DNA of 64,000 nucleotides from JALYUM01 sp036688685 (GCF_036688685.1 NZ_JAQQPS010000005.1:62001-126000); one strand, 5' to 3'. Counted from the stretch's first letter, positions 1-8,937 are shown. The notes: generated by a model from the sequence alone, not told the origin. Made by a program: numbers and translations.

Positions 1-2
1 CG

Positions 3-479
3 TTCAGCGCCACCTTCGACCTGGCCATGCACCTGGTGCGCCAGACGGCGTCACCGAAGGAAGCACGGGCGCTGGCGCGCATGGCGCTTCTGGACCGGCG
101 CGCCAATCAGGCGCCCTACATCGACACCAGCATGACGGCGCGACCGTCCGGGCGCTTTTCCGACAGCGTGCAAAGCTGGCTGAGCGAGCGGCTGGCAGCG
201 CCCTACAAGCTGGCCGAACTGAGTGCAGCGTTTCACGTCAGCAGCCGCACGATGTTGCGACGGCTGCATGCGGAAACCGGACAGTCGCCGCTCGCCTACC
301 TGCAGGGGGAACGCATCAACCTGGCCAAGCGCCTGCTCGAAGCCGGGCCGACCAGCGTGGCGCAGATTGCCGAACGGGTAGGTTACGGCGATGTCGCGAC
401 CTTTTCCACGCTGTTCAAGCGGCTTACCGGGCAGTCACCGGCGCAATATCGGCGCAGCTTCAGTAGCGGCCCCGTTTGA
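3..479 (+). CDS. GlxA-type AraC-family transcriptional regulator, C-terminal part (5' end outside window)
   Basis: The reading frame is open from the left edge, so the gene starts upstream. The first residues (FSATFDLAMHLVRQ) look like the end of a DJ-1/PfpI amidase-like domain as found in GlxA-family regulators. A short linker leads to a full AraC-type DNA-binding domain with two helix-turn-helix units, including LAELSAAFHVSSRTMLRRL and VAQIAERVGYGDVATFSTLFKR, ending with the usual GQSPAQYRR. It is probably a transcription activator; the signal it senses cannot be told from this part. The 3' end overlaps the convergent helicase gene by 20 bases. The AraC domain is certain and the GlxA assignment likely. 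Confidence 0.85.
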   Translation, partial: FSATFDLAMHLVRQTASPKEARALARMALLDRRANQAPYIDTSMTARPSGRFSDSVQSWLSERLAAPYKLAELSAAFHVSSRTMLRRLHAETGQSPLAYLQGERINLAKRLLEAGPTSVAQIAERVGYGDVATFSTLFKRLTGQSPAQYRRSFSSGPV

Positions 480-2424
480 GGCCGCTCTTCGCCCCCGCCT
501 GTTTTTTGCGCGCAGCCGCGTTCTGCGCCTGCAGCAGAGAGTCGACCCGCTCGGACGCGGCCCGCGCCCCTTCCTGCGCCGCCTCGATACTCGGGAAAAA
601 CGCCGGCTGCCGGTAACTGAGCCAGGCATACGCCGAATAGCGCCGGCAGGTGTCCTCCACGTCCTGCAGGCCCTGCCACAGCACCTTCTCCGGATGGTGC
701 TCCAGCGTGCAGATCTTGCGCTTGGCCAGAGAATTGGCCCAGTGTTCCCAGGCCGCCTGCAGCGACGGCACCTTGGTCGAAATCGGCACCAGCGACAACA
801 TGAATTTTTCGGCCACCGTCAGGTCGAGCGTATCGAGCCAGATCGCGCGCTCGTTCTGCTCCTCGGTGATGCGCGGATAGAAGAAGCCGTCCGGCACATC
901 GATATTGTGGATAAACCGTTTTAATAGTTTTACTAATGAGGTCTCGCGCGTGACGTTGGCGATACGATGCAGGTGCTCGATCGACGGCGCCACGGCGAAG
1001 CCGGAACTGTTCAAGGGCGCCGCCTTTTCGCGCAGCAGCGCGCGCATCACTTCGTGCGTGTCATCGTCGTAGCCGGCCACAAACCCTTCTTCATGGACGC
1101 CGTAGCGCCCTGCCCGTCCGGCAATCTGGCGCGCCAGCGCCGCCGAAATCTCTTCTTCCTCGTAGCCGTTGTACTTGACGGCGGTGGTCATCACGATGCG
1201 CTGGATCGGCATGTTCAGGCCCATCGCCAGCGCATCGGTCCCGACCACGATGTCGGCGCGGCCGTCGCGAAAGCGCTCGGCCTGGGCGCGTCGCACTTCG
1301 GGCGACAGGTTGCCGTAGACGGTCGCCACCGACAAGCCCAGCTCCGTGATCATGTCGCGCCACTTGAGCACTTCGCGGCGCGAAAAGCAGATCACGGCGT
1401 CGCCGCGGCGCAGGTTGCGGATTTTGCGCACGGCGGTCGTTTCCATCGCCAGCGGCGCCATCCGTTTCAGGATGTGCACCTCGAGCGGCACATCGAGGCG
1501 CGCAGCCAGCGCTTCGATGGCGCGGCGCGCTTCCGGCGCACCTACCAGATAGACGATGTTGGCCGGCGCGCCGCACACGGCGGCGGTCCAGGCCGAACCG
1601 CGGTCGCGGTCGGACAGCATCTGAATTTCGTCGATGACGGCTACCTCGACCGGCGTGCGGTGGTCCAGCATCTCCACCGTGCTGGCCGTGTGCGTGCTGT
1701 TTTCCGCCATTCTGCGCTCTTCGCCCGTCACCAGGCTCACCGCGAGCGCTTTGCCGTGCGGGCGCGCTGCCTGCAGGCGCTCGTAGTTTTCCAGCGCCAG
1801 CAGGCGCAGCGGGGCCAGGTACACGCCGCTGGGGGCGGCCATCAGGTGCTCCATCGCGCGGTGCGTCTTGCCGGAGTTGGTGGGGCCGAGCAGCGCAATG
1901 AACTTGCGCTTGATGCGGCTGGCCACCTCGAATGAGGCCGGATACTCGGCCAGGTTGATGCTTTCCTTGGTGCGCGCGGCATGGCGCTCTTCCTGCTCGC
2001 GCTCGAACGCGTGCAGCAGGCGCTGGCCGATGCGGTGGAACACATATTCGGCCGGCTCCGACGTCTCGAATTCGGCCAGTGTGGCCAGGAAGGGCTGCGG
2101 ATCGAGGCCATAATCGTCGGCCTCTTCGACCAGGTTGCGCACGAATGCCGCCACTTCGCTGGTCAACTCGGCAATATCGGCCGCAGTCGCACGCTCGGCG
2201 ATGAGGGCCGCGCGGGCATCGGTATCGAAGCGGCGCCATTTGCTCGGCTTGGCCAGCACACCGCGCGCCGGCACCAGGCGAAACGGCACCGCCAGTTTGC
2301 CCACCTGGACACTGCCCGTAAAACGCAGCACCACGCGCCCTTCCAGCTTGGCCAGCTCCACGCCGCTGGCGGCCAATTGCTGCACCAGTGCGGCGTCCTC
2401 ATCCTGATTCAAATTTAAGTCCAT
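460..2424 (-). CDS. Suv3-like ATP-dependent RNA helicase
   Basis: A 654-residue protein resembling the mitochondrial SUV3/SUPV3L1 helicases, which unwind RNA with ATP during RNA decay. The Walker A motif is GPTNSGKT at residues about 180-187, and the Walker B/DExH-like motif is DEIQ at about 265-268. A helicase C-terminal domain follows with VVGTDALAMGLNMPIQRIV and QIAGRAGR (motif VI). The first 150 residues and the Arg/Lys-rich tail (KKQAGAKSGLKRGRY) are accessory. Bacterial members are often annotated only as helicase. Role in RNA turnover is inferred from family. It is transcribed divergently from the racemase gene about 95 bases away, and its 3' end overlaps the AraC-family gene. Confidence 0.88.
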   Translation of the reverse strand: MDLNLNQDEDAALVQQLAASGVELAKLEGRVVLRFTGSVQVGKLAVPFRLVPARGVLAKPSKWRRFDTDARAALIAERATAADIAELTSEVAAFVRNLVEEADDYGLDPQPFLATLAEFETSEPAEYVFHRIGQRLLHAFEREQEERHAARTKESINLAEYPASFEVASRIKRKFIALLGPTNSGKTHRAMEHLMAAPSGVYLAPLRLLALENYERLQAARPHGKALAVSLVTGEERRMAENSTHTASTVEMLDHRTPVEVAVIDEIQMLSDRDRGSAWTAAVCGAPANIVYLVGAPEARRAIEALAARLDVPLEVHILKRMAPLAMETTAVRKIRNLRRGDAVICFSRREVLKWRDMITELGLSVATVYGNLSPEVRRAQAERFRDGRADIVVGTDALAMGLNMPIQRIVMTTAVKYNGYEEEEISAALARQIAGRAGRYGVHEEGFVAGYDDDTHEVMRALLREKAAPLNSSGFAVAPSIEHLHRIANVTRETSLVKLLKRFIHNIDVPDGFFYPRITEEQNERAIWLDTLDLTVAEKFMLSLVPISTKVPSLQAAWEHWANSLAKRKICTLEHHPEKVLWQGLQDVEDTCRRYSAYAWLSYRQPAFFPSIEAAQEGARAASERVDSLLQAQNAAARKKQAGAKSGLKRGRY

Positions 2425-2519
2425 GACTGTATGTTACTTTTACTGTTACTGTTTCGTTCACACCACTATAGCGTGGATGCCAGCGCTAAAACAGGACTTC
2501 AACAAAACCGGGAGTGCAC

Positions 2520-3224
2520 ATGAAAACCATCGGCCTGATCGGCGGCATGAGCTGGGAATCGACGCTGCCGTACTACCGCCAGATCAACCAGACCATCAAG
2601 GAACAACTCGGTGGCCTGCACTCGGCGAAGATCATCCTGTACAGCGTCGACTTCCACGACGTCGAACGCTTGCAGCACGCCGGCGACTGGCAGGGCGCCG
2701 GCGCATTGCTCGCTGCGGCAGCACGCACGCTGGCAGCGGCCGGCGCCGATTTCCTGGTCGTCTGTACCAACACCATGCACAAGGTCGCACCGGCAATCGA
2801 GGCGGCCGTGACCATCCCCCTGTTCCACATCGCCGATCCGACCGCGCAAGCGATCCGGGCGGCGGAGCACAAGGTGGTGGGCCTGCTCGGCACGCGTTTT
2901 ACCATGGAAGACGATTTTTACCGCGACCGGCTGCGCGAACGGCATGGTGTACACATGCTGGTGCCGCCGCAGGCGGACCGCGACCTGGTGCACCGCATCA
3001 TCTACGAGGAATTATGCCTCGGCACGCTCGATCCGGCGTCGCGCCAGCAATACCGCCGCATCATGGCTGATCTGGTGGAGCAAGGCGCGCAGGCGATCAT
3101 CCTGGGCTGCACTGAAATCACGCTGCTGGTGGGGCCGCAGGACACCACGGTGCCCGTGTTCGACACGACCCACATCCATGCGCGCGAGGCGGCCATGCAC
3201 GCGCTGGACAAGCATGGCTTTTGA
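2520..3224 (+). CDS. aspartate/glutamate racemase family protein
   Basis: A 234-residue cytoplasmic protein starting MKTIGLIGGMSWEST, the hallmark N-terminus of the YgeA/RacX-like amino-acid racemase family. Two cysteines expected to act as the paired acid/base catalysts are visible in CTNTMHK and GCTEI, so the enzyme is probably active in interconverting L- and D-amino acids; the substrate is unknown. The ATG at 2520 is chosen because GGGAG lies 5 bases upstream, rather than the in-frame GTG at 2514. It stands alone, divergent from the helicase, and ends at a strong hairpin terminator shared with lipA. Confidence 0.88.
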   Translation: MKTIGLIGGMSWESTLPYYRQINQTIKEQLGGLHSAKIILYSVDFHDVERLQHAGDWQGAGALLAAAARTLAAAGADFLVVCTNTMHKVAPAIEAAVTIPLFHIADPTAQAIRAAEHKVVGLLGTRFTMEDDFYRDRLRERHGVHMLVPPQADRDLVHRIIYEELCLGTLDPASRQQYRRIMADLVEQGAQAIILGCTEITLLVGPQDTTVPVFDTTHIHAREAAMHALDKHGF

Positions 3225-3250
3225 GCTGCGACCACCCTGGCTGCCAAAAA

Positions 3251-3282
3251 AAAAGGCCCGATCGTCAGCGACCGGGCCTTTT
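3251..3282. terminator. bidirectional rho-independent terminator
   Basis: A perfect 10 bp stem (AAAAGGCCCG / CGGGCCTTTT) with a 12-base loop, with A-runs on the left and T-runs on the right. It lies between the convergent racemase (+) and lipA (-) genes and can serve both. Confidence 0.9.
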
Positions 3283-3301
3283 CTTAAACACGCTGCGTGA
3301 A

Positions 3302-4312
3302 TCAGCCGTTGACGACCATCCCCGCGCCGCTGGCCTGCTCATCGGCGTGGTACGAGCTGCGCACCATGGCGCCGACGGCGGCGTGCACAAAACCCATCTC
3401 GTAAGCGGCTTCTTCGAATTTCTTGAACTGGTCCGGGTGCACGTAACGGCGCACCGGCAAGTGAGAGTTCGACGGCGCCAGGTACTGGCCGATGGTCAGC
3501 ATCTCGACGTTATAGGTGCGCATGTCGCGCATCACTTGCAGGATTTCCTCGTCGGTTTCGCCCAGGCCGACCATGATGCCGGACTTGGTGACTGCCTGCG
3601 GATACAGCGCTTTAAAATCGCGCAGCAGTTCCAGCGAGTGGGTGTAGTCGGCGCCGGGACGGGCTTCCTTGTACAGGCGCGGCACCGTTTCCAGGTTGTG
3701 GTTCAGTACGTCCGGCAAACCGTCGGCAAACAGCGCCAGCGCCTTGGCCAGGCGGCCGCGGAAGTCGGGCACCAGCACTTCAATCTTGGTGCGCGGGGAC
3801 AGTTCGCGGGTTTTCTGGATGCACTCGACGAAGTGGCCGGCGCCGCCGTCGCGCAAATCGTCGCGGTCGACCGAGGTGATCACCACATACGACAGGCGCA
3901 AATCGGCCACCGTTTTGGCCAGCTTGCCCGGCTCAGTTGTATCGAGCGGGTCAGGGCGGCCGTGGCCGACGTCGCAGAACGGGCAGCGCCGGGTGCACTT
4001 GTCGCCCATGATCATGAAGGTGGCCGTGCCCTTGCCGAAGCATTCGCCGATGTTCGGGCAGCTCGCTTCTTCACACACCGTCACCAGGTTGTTGGCGCGC
4101 AGGATGTCCTTGATTTCATAGAAACGGGACGATGCCGTGGCAGCCTTCACCCGGATCCAGTCCGGCTTTTTCAGGCGCTCGATCTGGGTGATCGGCACGA
4201 TCTTGATCGGGATGCGCGACGTCTTGCTGGCGCCTTTTTGCTTTTCGCTGGCGTTGTACGCTGCTGCTGGGGCAATGCCGGTGTCTTGGAGGTCGGTGGT
4301 CATTTGGCTCAT
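3302..4312 (-). CDS. lipA: lipoyl synthase
   Basis: A 336-residue radical-SAM enzyme that inserts two sulfurs into octanoyl groups carried by lipoyl domains. Both iron-sulfur cluster motifs are present: the auxiliary cluster in CEEASCPNIGEC and the radical-SAM CxxxCxxC in CTRRCPFC. The C-terminal RSSYHAD carries the conserved serine that ligates the auxiliary cluster. Its start overlaps the lipB stop by 4 bases (ATGA), so the two are translated together; a second ATG three codons in is also possible. Paired with lipB directly upstream, this gives the complete endogenous lipoate pathway. Confidence 0.98.
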   Translation of the reverse strand: MSQMTTDLQDTGIAPAAAYNASEKQKGASKTSRIPIKIVPITQIERLKKPDWIRVKAATASSRFYEIKDILRANNLVTVCEEASCPNIGECFGKGTATFMIMGDKCTRRCPFCDVGHGRPDPLDTTEPGKLAKTVADLRLSYVVITSVDRDDLRDGGAGHFVECIQKTRELSPRTKIEVLVPDFRGRLAKALALFADGLPDVLNHNLETVPRLYKEARPGADYTHSLELLRDFKALYPQAVTKSGIMVGLGETDEEILQVMRDMRTYNVEMLTIGQYLAPSNSHLPVRRYVHPDQFKKFEEAAYEMGFVHAAVGAMVRSSYHADEQASGAGMVVNG

Positions 4313-5004
4313 GCCCGTTCGGGCTCAATGGGTTGATTCGGTTCAGGTGCAAGCTGCTGCGCAAGGGCGTGCGCCAGGGCTTGCTGGACGCCGGCCAGGT
4401 CGGCCGTGACGCCAACGCTGCGCATGTCCACCGTCTGCAGCCCTGCGTAGCCGCACGGGTTAATCATGGAAAACGGCGACAAATCCATCGCCACATTCAG
4501 CGACACCCCGTGATAGGTGCAGCCGTTGGCTTTCACTTTCAGGCCGAGCGCGGCGATTTTTGCGCCCTGGTGCGGCCCCTCGGCCATATAGATACCCGGG
4601 GCACCGGCAATCCGTTCACCTGCGAGATTATACGCCGCCAGCACATCGATGACGGCCTGCTCGATTTTGGTGACAAACTGGCGCGCATACAGCTTGCCGC
4701 CCGGTTTGTTGCGGCGCAGGTCCATCAGCACGTAGATGACGACCTGTCCGGGGCCGTGGTAGGTCACTTCGCCGCCGCGGTCGGTCTGCACCACGGGGAT
4801 GGCGTTGTCACCGACAAGGATATGCGCGCGGTCGGCGCCCAGGCCCAGGGTGAACACGGGCGGGTGCTCGACGATCCACAGTTCGTCGCGGGTATCAATC
4901 GTGCGCGCTGCGGTAAATTCGCGCATGGCGGCGAAGGTGCTGTCGTAGTCGGCAAGGCCGAGGTGGCGGATCAGCCCCGGCTCGGCTCTGGTAAGGGACG
5001 TCAT
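4309..5004 (-). CDS. lipB: lipoyl(octanoyl) transferase
   Basis: Moves octanoate from acyl carrier protein onto lipoyl domains, supplying the substrate of LipA. Family motifs are RGGEVTYHGPGQ, the catalytic lysine in GAKIAALGLK and the catalytic cysteine in PCGYAG. About 231 residues from the ATG at 5004. GGAGAG abuts this ATG, which is closer than ideal, so a slightly different start is possible; a longer reading to 5070 adds 22 residues that do not look like the family. In an operon with lipA. In many Burkholderiales ybeD directly precedes lipB, but here yfcF and a LysR gene lie between them. Confidence 0.96.
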   Translation of the reverse strand: MTSLTRAEPGLIRHLGLADYDSTFAAMREFTAARTIDTRDELWIVEHPPVFTLGLGADRAHILVGDNAIPVVQTDRGGEVTYHGPGQVVIYVLMDLRRNKPGGKLYARQFVTKIEQAVIDVLAAYNLAGERIAGAPGIYMAEGPHQGAKIAALGLKVKANGCTYHGVSLNVAMDLSPFSMINPCGYAGLQTVDMRSVGVTADLAGVQQALAHALAQQLAPEPNQPIEPERA

Positions 5005-5018
5005 CTCTCCATTATAAG

Positions 5019-5639
5019 TCAGGCCGGCGCATGCCGCCCCAGCCACTGCCTCACCGATGGACGTTCCCACTGGCGCGCGGCGTAGGCCGCCAGCGCCGGC
5101 GGCATCGGATCACCGGCCACGACGAGCCGCTGGAGCATCAGCGCCAGGTCGACATCGGCGATCGACCAGGCATCGAACAGGCAGGGACCGCGCACCAGTT
5201 GTCCGGCCACGTGGATCAGCTTGGCGGCGGCGGCCTGGCCGCCAGGACTCAGCGGCGCACTCGGTTTACCCAGGAACAGCGTTTCCGTGTCGCGCTCCAC
5301 GCGCACCGCGAGCAGGTCGGTGCGCAACCACGCCTGCACTTGCCGCGCCCGCGCGCGCGCGTGGCGGTCGTGCGGGTACAAGGCGGGGTAGGCGGGCGCG
5401 GGAAAGCACTCCTCAAGATATTCCGTGATCGCGGTCGACTCGGTCAGCACGAACTCGCCATCGGCCAGCGCCGGCACGCGCGCGGTGAGGCTGCGCGCCG
5501 CATAGTCGCCGTGTTGCTGGCCGGCGGCCAGGTCGAGCGTGTCGACGCTGAACGGCACGCCCTTTTCAGTCAAGGCGACAAAAACGGACATGGCCCAGGG
5601 ACTGGTAAACAGGCTATCGACGGTCAAAACGTGCGGCAT
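5019..5639 (-). CDS. yfcF: YfcF-like glutathione S-transferase
   Basis: A 206-residue glutathione transferase matching the E. coli YfcF pattern over its length. The thioredoxin-like N-terminal domain has SPWAMSVFVALTEKG, RVPALADGEFVLTES and TAITEYLEECFP; the helical C-terminal domain has ARARARQVQAWLRTDL and SIADVDLALMLQRLV. It probably has glutathione-dependent peroxidase or conjugating activity in the cytoplasm. It is divergent from a LysR regulator 121 bases away, which probably controls it. Only 14 bases separate its stop from the lipB start, so it may read into lipB-lipA. Confidence 0.9.
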   Translation of the reverse strand: MPHVLTVDSLFTSPWAMSVFVALTEKGVPFSVDTLDLAAGQQHGDYAARSLTARVPALADGEFVLTESTAITEYLEECFPAPAYPALYPHDRHARARARQVQAWLRTDLLAVRVERDTETLFLGKPSAPLSPGGQAAAAKLIHVAGQLVRGPCLFDAWSIADVDLALMLQRLVVAGDPMPPALAAYAARQWERPSVRQWLGRHAPA

Positions 5640-5651
5640 GGTGGCTCCTGT

Positions 5652-5734
5652 TGTGAGATTTATTCACATGTTAGCGCTTGCGCTCTGCGGGGCTAAACGC
5701 TATATTTTCGCCGTTCTTGCTAATTTTATTCACA
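5652..5734. promoter_or_regulatory. candidate LysR operator between yfcF and its regulator
   Basis: The 121-base divergent spacer contains an inverted repeat TGTGA-N7-TCACA (5652-5668). A 10-base direct repeat TTTATTCACA occurs at 5659-5668 and again at 5725-5734. A dyad with interrupted symmetry in a divergent LysR/target spacer is the expected form of a LysR-type binding site; binding itself is inferred. Confidence 0.5.
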
Positions 5735-5760
5735 AAGTTATCCACACCCGTGCCAAGCCG

Positions 5761-6675
5761 ATGAGCGCCCCGCGCCGCCCCCCCAATTTTTCTGCCCTGC
5801 GCGCATTCGAGGCGGCGGCCCGGCACGAGAATTTTTCGCGCGCGGCCGACGAGCTGCACCTGACCCATGGCGCGATCAGCCACCAGGTCAGGGCGCTGGA
5901 GCGGGAATTGGGGCGGCCGCTGTTCATCCGCAACGGGCGCCAGGTGACGGTGACCAGCGACGCGCTAAAATTTTCCCAGGCGCTGGCCCGGGCGTTCGAC
6001 GAGATTGCGGCCGCGGCCGACGCAATGCGGGCCACCACGGTGGCGCAGCGTCTGACCGTGACGGCCATTCCCTCGTTCGCGGCGCGCTGGCTGGCGCCGC
6101 GCCTGGGCGGATTCATCGACTTGTATCCGGAGATCGAAGTCGTCTTGCAGTCGAGCGGGCAACTGCAGGACCTGGCGCGCGAAGGGATCGACGTCGGCAT
6201 CCGTTTTGGCCGCGGCAACTATCCGGGCATGCTGGTGGAGCGCTTGATGGGCGACGTTTATTATCCGGTAGCAAGTCCCCACTATCGCGATGGCGCGCTG
6301 CCGGCCACGCCCCAGGACCTTGCGCAACACGTTCTGCTGCGTTCGGTGGAGCCATGGGCGCCCTGGCTGCAGGCGGCAGGTGTCGCGCTGGCGGAGCCAA
6401 CGGGTGGGGTGATGTTCGAGGATTTGTCGCTGCTGATCCGCTCAGCGGCTGACGGCAACGGGGTGGGGCTGGTGCGGCACGTGGTGGCGATGCAGGAGAT
6501 CGCCGCGGGAAAACTGGTGCGCCTGTTCGATATCGAGGTAGCGTCGCCCGATGAATATTATTTCGTGGTGCCACTGGCTGCGGCCGCCAGGCCGCACGTG
6601 GTGGCGTTTCGCGCCTGGCTGCTGGGAGAAATTGGCGCGTACCAGGCGGCGCAGGATCTTACAAGACGATCTTGA
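5761..6675 (+). CDS. LysR-family transcriptional regulator (GcvA-like)
   Basis: A 304-residue LysR protein. The winged helix-turn-helix is FSALRAFEAAARHENFSRAA through GAISHQVRALERELGRPLF, followed by a periplasmic-binding-like sensor domain of the GcvA subgroup. The start at 5761 is preferred over an upstream in-frame ATG, because translation from there would cross the promoter region and would not look like a LysR N-terminus. Placed divergently from yfcF, so it probably activates or represses that gene in response to an unknown ligand. Its 3' end overlaps convergent ybeD by 17 bases. Confidence 0.92.
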   Translation: MSAPRRPPNFSALRAFEAAARHENFSRAADELHLTHGAISHQVRALERELGRPLFIRNGRQVTVTSDALKFSQALARAFDEIAAAADAMRATTVAQRLTVTAIPSFAARWLAPRLGGFIDLYPEIEVVLQSSGQLQDLAREGIDVGIRFGRGNYPGMLVERLMGDVYYPVASPHYRDGALPATPQDLAQHVLLRSVEPWAPWLQAAGVALAEPTGGVMFEDLSLLIRSAADGNGVGLVRHVVAMQEIAAGKLVRLFDIEVASPDEYYFVVPLAAAARPHVVAFRAWLLGEIGAYQAAQDLTRRS

Positions 6676-6925
6676 CCATCGGGTGGCCGGACAGCGCCTG
6701 GTACAGCGCGTCGAGCTGTTCGCGGCTGGTGGCGCGCACCGTGACCGTCAGGCCGGTGTAATTGCCCTTGGCCGAAGGACGCGTTTCGAGGCGGCCGATA
6801 TGGAAGGTCGGGTCGTGTTCGAGCACCACATCGACGATGGTGGCCTCGAAATCGATGTGGTTGGCGCCCATCACCTTGATAGGGAAGTCGCTCGGGTATT
6901 CGATGAGGGAATCTTTCGGGTCCAT
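6659..6925 (-). CDS. ybeD: YbeD/DUF493 family protein
   Basis: An 88-residue small cytoplasmic protein starting MDPKDSLIEYPSDFPIKVMG with the typical family end (LYQALSGHPMVKIVL). The family has an ACT-like fold and is usually encoded just upstream of lipB; a regulatory role in lipoylation is suspected but unproven. Start 6925 is chosen because GGAG lies 6 bases upstream; an upstream in-frame ATG at 6958 is less likely. It ends within the 3' end of the LysR gene. Confidence 0.93.
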   Translation of the reverse strand: MDPKDSLIEYPSDFPIKVMGANHIDFEATIVDVVLEHDPTFHIGRLETRPSAKGNYTGLTVTVRATSREQLDALYQALSGHPMVKIVL

Positions 6926-6983
6926 GGCAGCTCCTGGAAAAGAACGTATTGTAGCCAAGACTGGGAGAACGGCGCGGCCGGCT

Positions 6984-7013
6984 AAAAAAAAGCCGGCGCT
7001 TGCGACGCCGGCT
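6984..7013 (-). terminator. rho-independent terminator of the FecR/DUF6600 gene
   Basis: An 8 bp stem AGCCGGCG / CGCCGGCT (6991-6998 and 7006-7013) with a 7-base loop, followed on the minus strand by seven Ts (6984-6990). It lies just past the end of the minus-strand gene that stops at 7021. Confidence 0.88.
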
Positions 7014-7020
7014 TCTTGCC

Positions 7021-8937
7021 TTACCGTTCCTGCTGGGTGCGGCCGTCACCGCGGCCTTCACCGCCGCGCTCGGCCCGCGCTGGCGGCGGCGCGACGGCCG
7101 CTGGTGGCGCCGCACGCTGCGGTTGCGGCTGCGCTTGTTGCGGCGGTTGCGCCTGCTGGCGTGCGTCCCGCGCCGCGCCGCGCAGCATGCCGGCCATGCC
7201 ACCACCGTCATTGCGCGGGGCCTGGGCCACCGGCGCCGGCTGCGGGGCCGCTTGCTGCACTGGCTGCTGGACCGGTTGCGCCTGCGGCGGCCGCTGCTGC
7301 TGCGGCTGTTGCGGCTGCGGCTGCTGGAACTGCGGACGGCCACCACGGTCGTCATTGCGGCCATTCCGATCGTCGTTGCGGCGGTCATGGTCGCGGTTCT
7401 CGAAGCGCTGCGGCAGATTCTGGTTCTGGATCGGCATGACTGGTGTCGGCGTCAGGATCGTCACCGGCTGGCGCGGCGGCGGCAGGTTCGGCATCACCGG
7501 CGCGCGCGGCGTATTCGTGCCCGGCAGTTGTGGCGGCGGCGTGGCGATCGTCACCGGCTCGCGCGGCTGCGGATTGAACTGGTTGTTCTGCGCCGGCGGC
7601 GTGCCGCGCACCTCGATGGCCGCGCCACGCACCGCGCCGCCCAGGCCACCCTCGTCACGGCGCCGGTTGTCGCCCCTGTATTCACCCCGACCCTCGAGAC
7701 GGTTGATGGCCTGCGCTGGCCGCGGCGGCTGCATTGCCGCCAGCGCGCCCGCCTCCAGCACCGCGCCGCGCACGCCGCCCTGGCGCGGCACCACCACCTG
7801 GCCGCGCTGGCCGAACTGGCCCTGCGGCAGCACCGTCAGACCGCGCCGGCGCTGGTCTTCGTCGCGCCGGCTGTCAGGACCGCGCGGCCCGAAGTTCAGG
7901 CGGCTGATATGGTCTTGCGAGGCGCGGTAACCAGGCACGTAACGCTCGCGCGGCGACAGCGGATACCAGCCCTGCGACAGTTGCGGGCGGCCCCCGTAAG
8001 CGACATTCCCGCCGACCCAGCCGACCAGCGCCGGCGCCCACACCGGGCGGCCGTCATGGCGGCCCGGCGCCCACGACCAGCGCCGGTTGACCTGCACCCA
8101 GCGGCCGTAGTGAAACGGCGCGTAACCCCACGGTGCGTTGTCGACCCAGGTCCAGCCCCACGGGTCGAGCCAGGTCCAGCGACCATCGCCGTAGGGCACC
8201 CAGCTGCTGCTCACTTGCGGCGTCCACACCGCGCCATACTCCGTGTCCTGGCTCCAGGCGCCGTAGCGGTCGAGGTCTTCATAGCCGGTCATGTCGGAGG
8301 TGACATAGCGCGCCGACGTGGAGCGGTCCTGGTACTGGTCGCGCCCGAGCGCCCAGTCGTCGAAACTGTCGCGCGAGGCGGTGCCGGTATCGATGTCGTC
8401 GCCCATGACGTCGGCGCGCTTGCCCGCGCGCAGGGGCAAGGTGCCGCCGGCGGCGTCGACCAGGCCCACGCCGTCGAACACGGTGACGCTGGTGGTGTCG
8501 CGCCGGCGCTCGGCGTCAATGCGCATGCGACCCGGCTCGCGCATGCGCAGCAGCGCCTGCGGCGTGGAGATTTCAAAACCGGCCAGCAAACTGGCGTCGA
8601 CGATGCGCACGCTGGCGCTGCCGTAGTTCAGGCGCAGGACCAGTCGCTCGTCGTCGAGCTGATCGACTTCCAGCGACGAATCGGCGTCCAGGCGGATCGA
8701 CGTCGAGCCGATGCGCAGCTCGGTGCGCGCGCCCTGGGCCGTGGTGATGGTGTTGTTCGAGGTGACTGGGTAGTTCAGCAGCGCCGCTTCAGACGCGGCC
8801 CCGACATCGCCGGCGATGGTGACATTACCCTGAGAAAGCGCGATGCGGCCCACGCGTGCGGGCGCCTGGGCCAGCGCCAGCGTGGACAAGGTGGCGAGGG
8901 CGAGTGCCGTCGCGGTATGGATCAAGCGCTTTTTCAT
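7021..8937 (-). CDS. exported FecR-domain / DUF6600 protein with Pro/Gln-rich tail
   Basis: A 638-residue protein with a signal peptide (MKKRLIHTATALALATLSTLALAQA). A FecR-like beta domain follows (about residues 25-190, ALSQGNVTIAGDVGAAS onward). A tryptophan-rich segment of repeated W-x-Y/P-x-G-R-W units (YGDGRWTWLDPWGWTWVD, WGYAPFHYGRW) is typical of DUF6600. The last 300 residues are low-complexity Pro/Gln/Arg/Asn. It probably sits in the periplasm or at the envelope; no biochemical function is known. The ATG at 8937 is chosen because the signal peptide begins there. It stands alone, with its own terminator downstream. Confidence 0.82.
   Translation of the reverse strand: MKKRLIHTATALALATLSTLALAQAPARVGRIALSQGNVTIAGDVGAASEAALLNYPVTSNNTITTAQGARTELRIGSTSIRLDADSSLEVDQLDDERLVLRLNYGSASVRIVDASLLAGFEISTPQALLRMREPGRMRIDAERRRDTTSVTVFDGVGLVDAAGGTLPLRAGKRADVMGDDIDTGTASRDSFDDWALGRDQYQDRSTSARYVTSDMTGYEDLDRYGAWSQDTEYGAVWTPQVSSSWVPYGDGRWTWLDPWGWTWVDNAPWGYAPFHYGRWVQVNRRWSWAPGRHDGRPVWAPALVGWVGGNVAYGGRPQLSQGWYPLSPRERYVPGYRASQDHISRLNFGPRGPDSRRDEDQRRRGLTVLPQGQFGQRGQVVVPRQGGVRGAVLEAGALAAMQPPRPAQAINRLEGRGEYRGDNRRRDEGGLGGAVRGAAIEVRGTPPAQNNQFNPQPREPVTIATPPPQLPGTNTPRAPVMPNLPPPRQPVTILTPTPVMPIQNQNLPQRFENRDHDRRNDDRNGRNDDRGGRPQFQQPQPQQPQQQRPPQAQPVQQPVQQAAPQPAPVAQAPRNDGGGMAGMLRGAARDARQQAQPPQQAQPQPQRAAPPAAVAPPPARAERGGEGRGDGRTQQER

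Noticed and set aside
5640..5760. A TTATCCACA DnaA box at about 5740 as part of an origin
   Set aside because: It is a single box in the LysR/yfcF spacer with no trio array or partner boxes.
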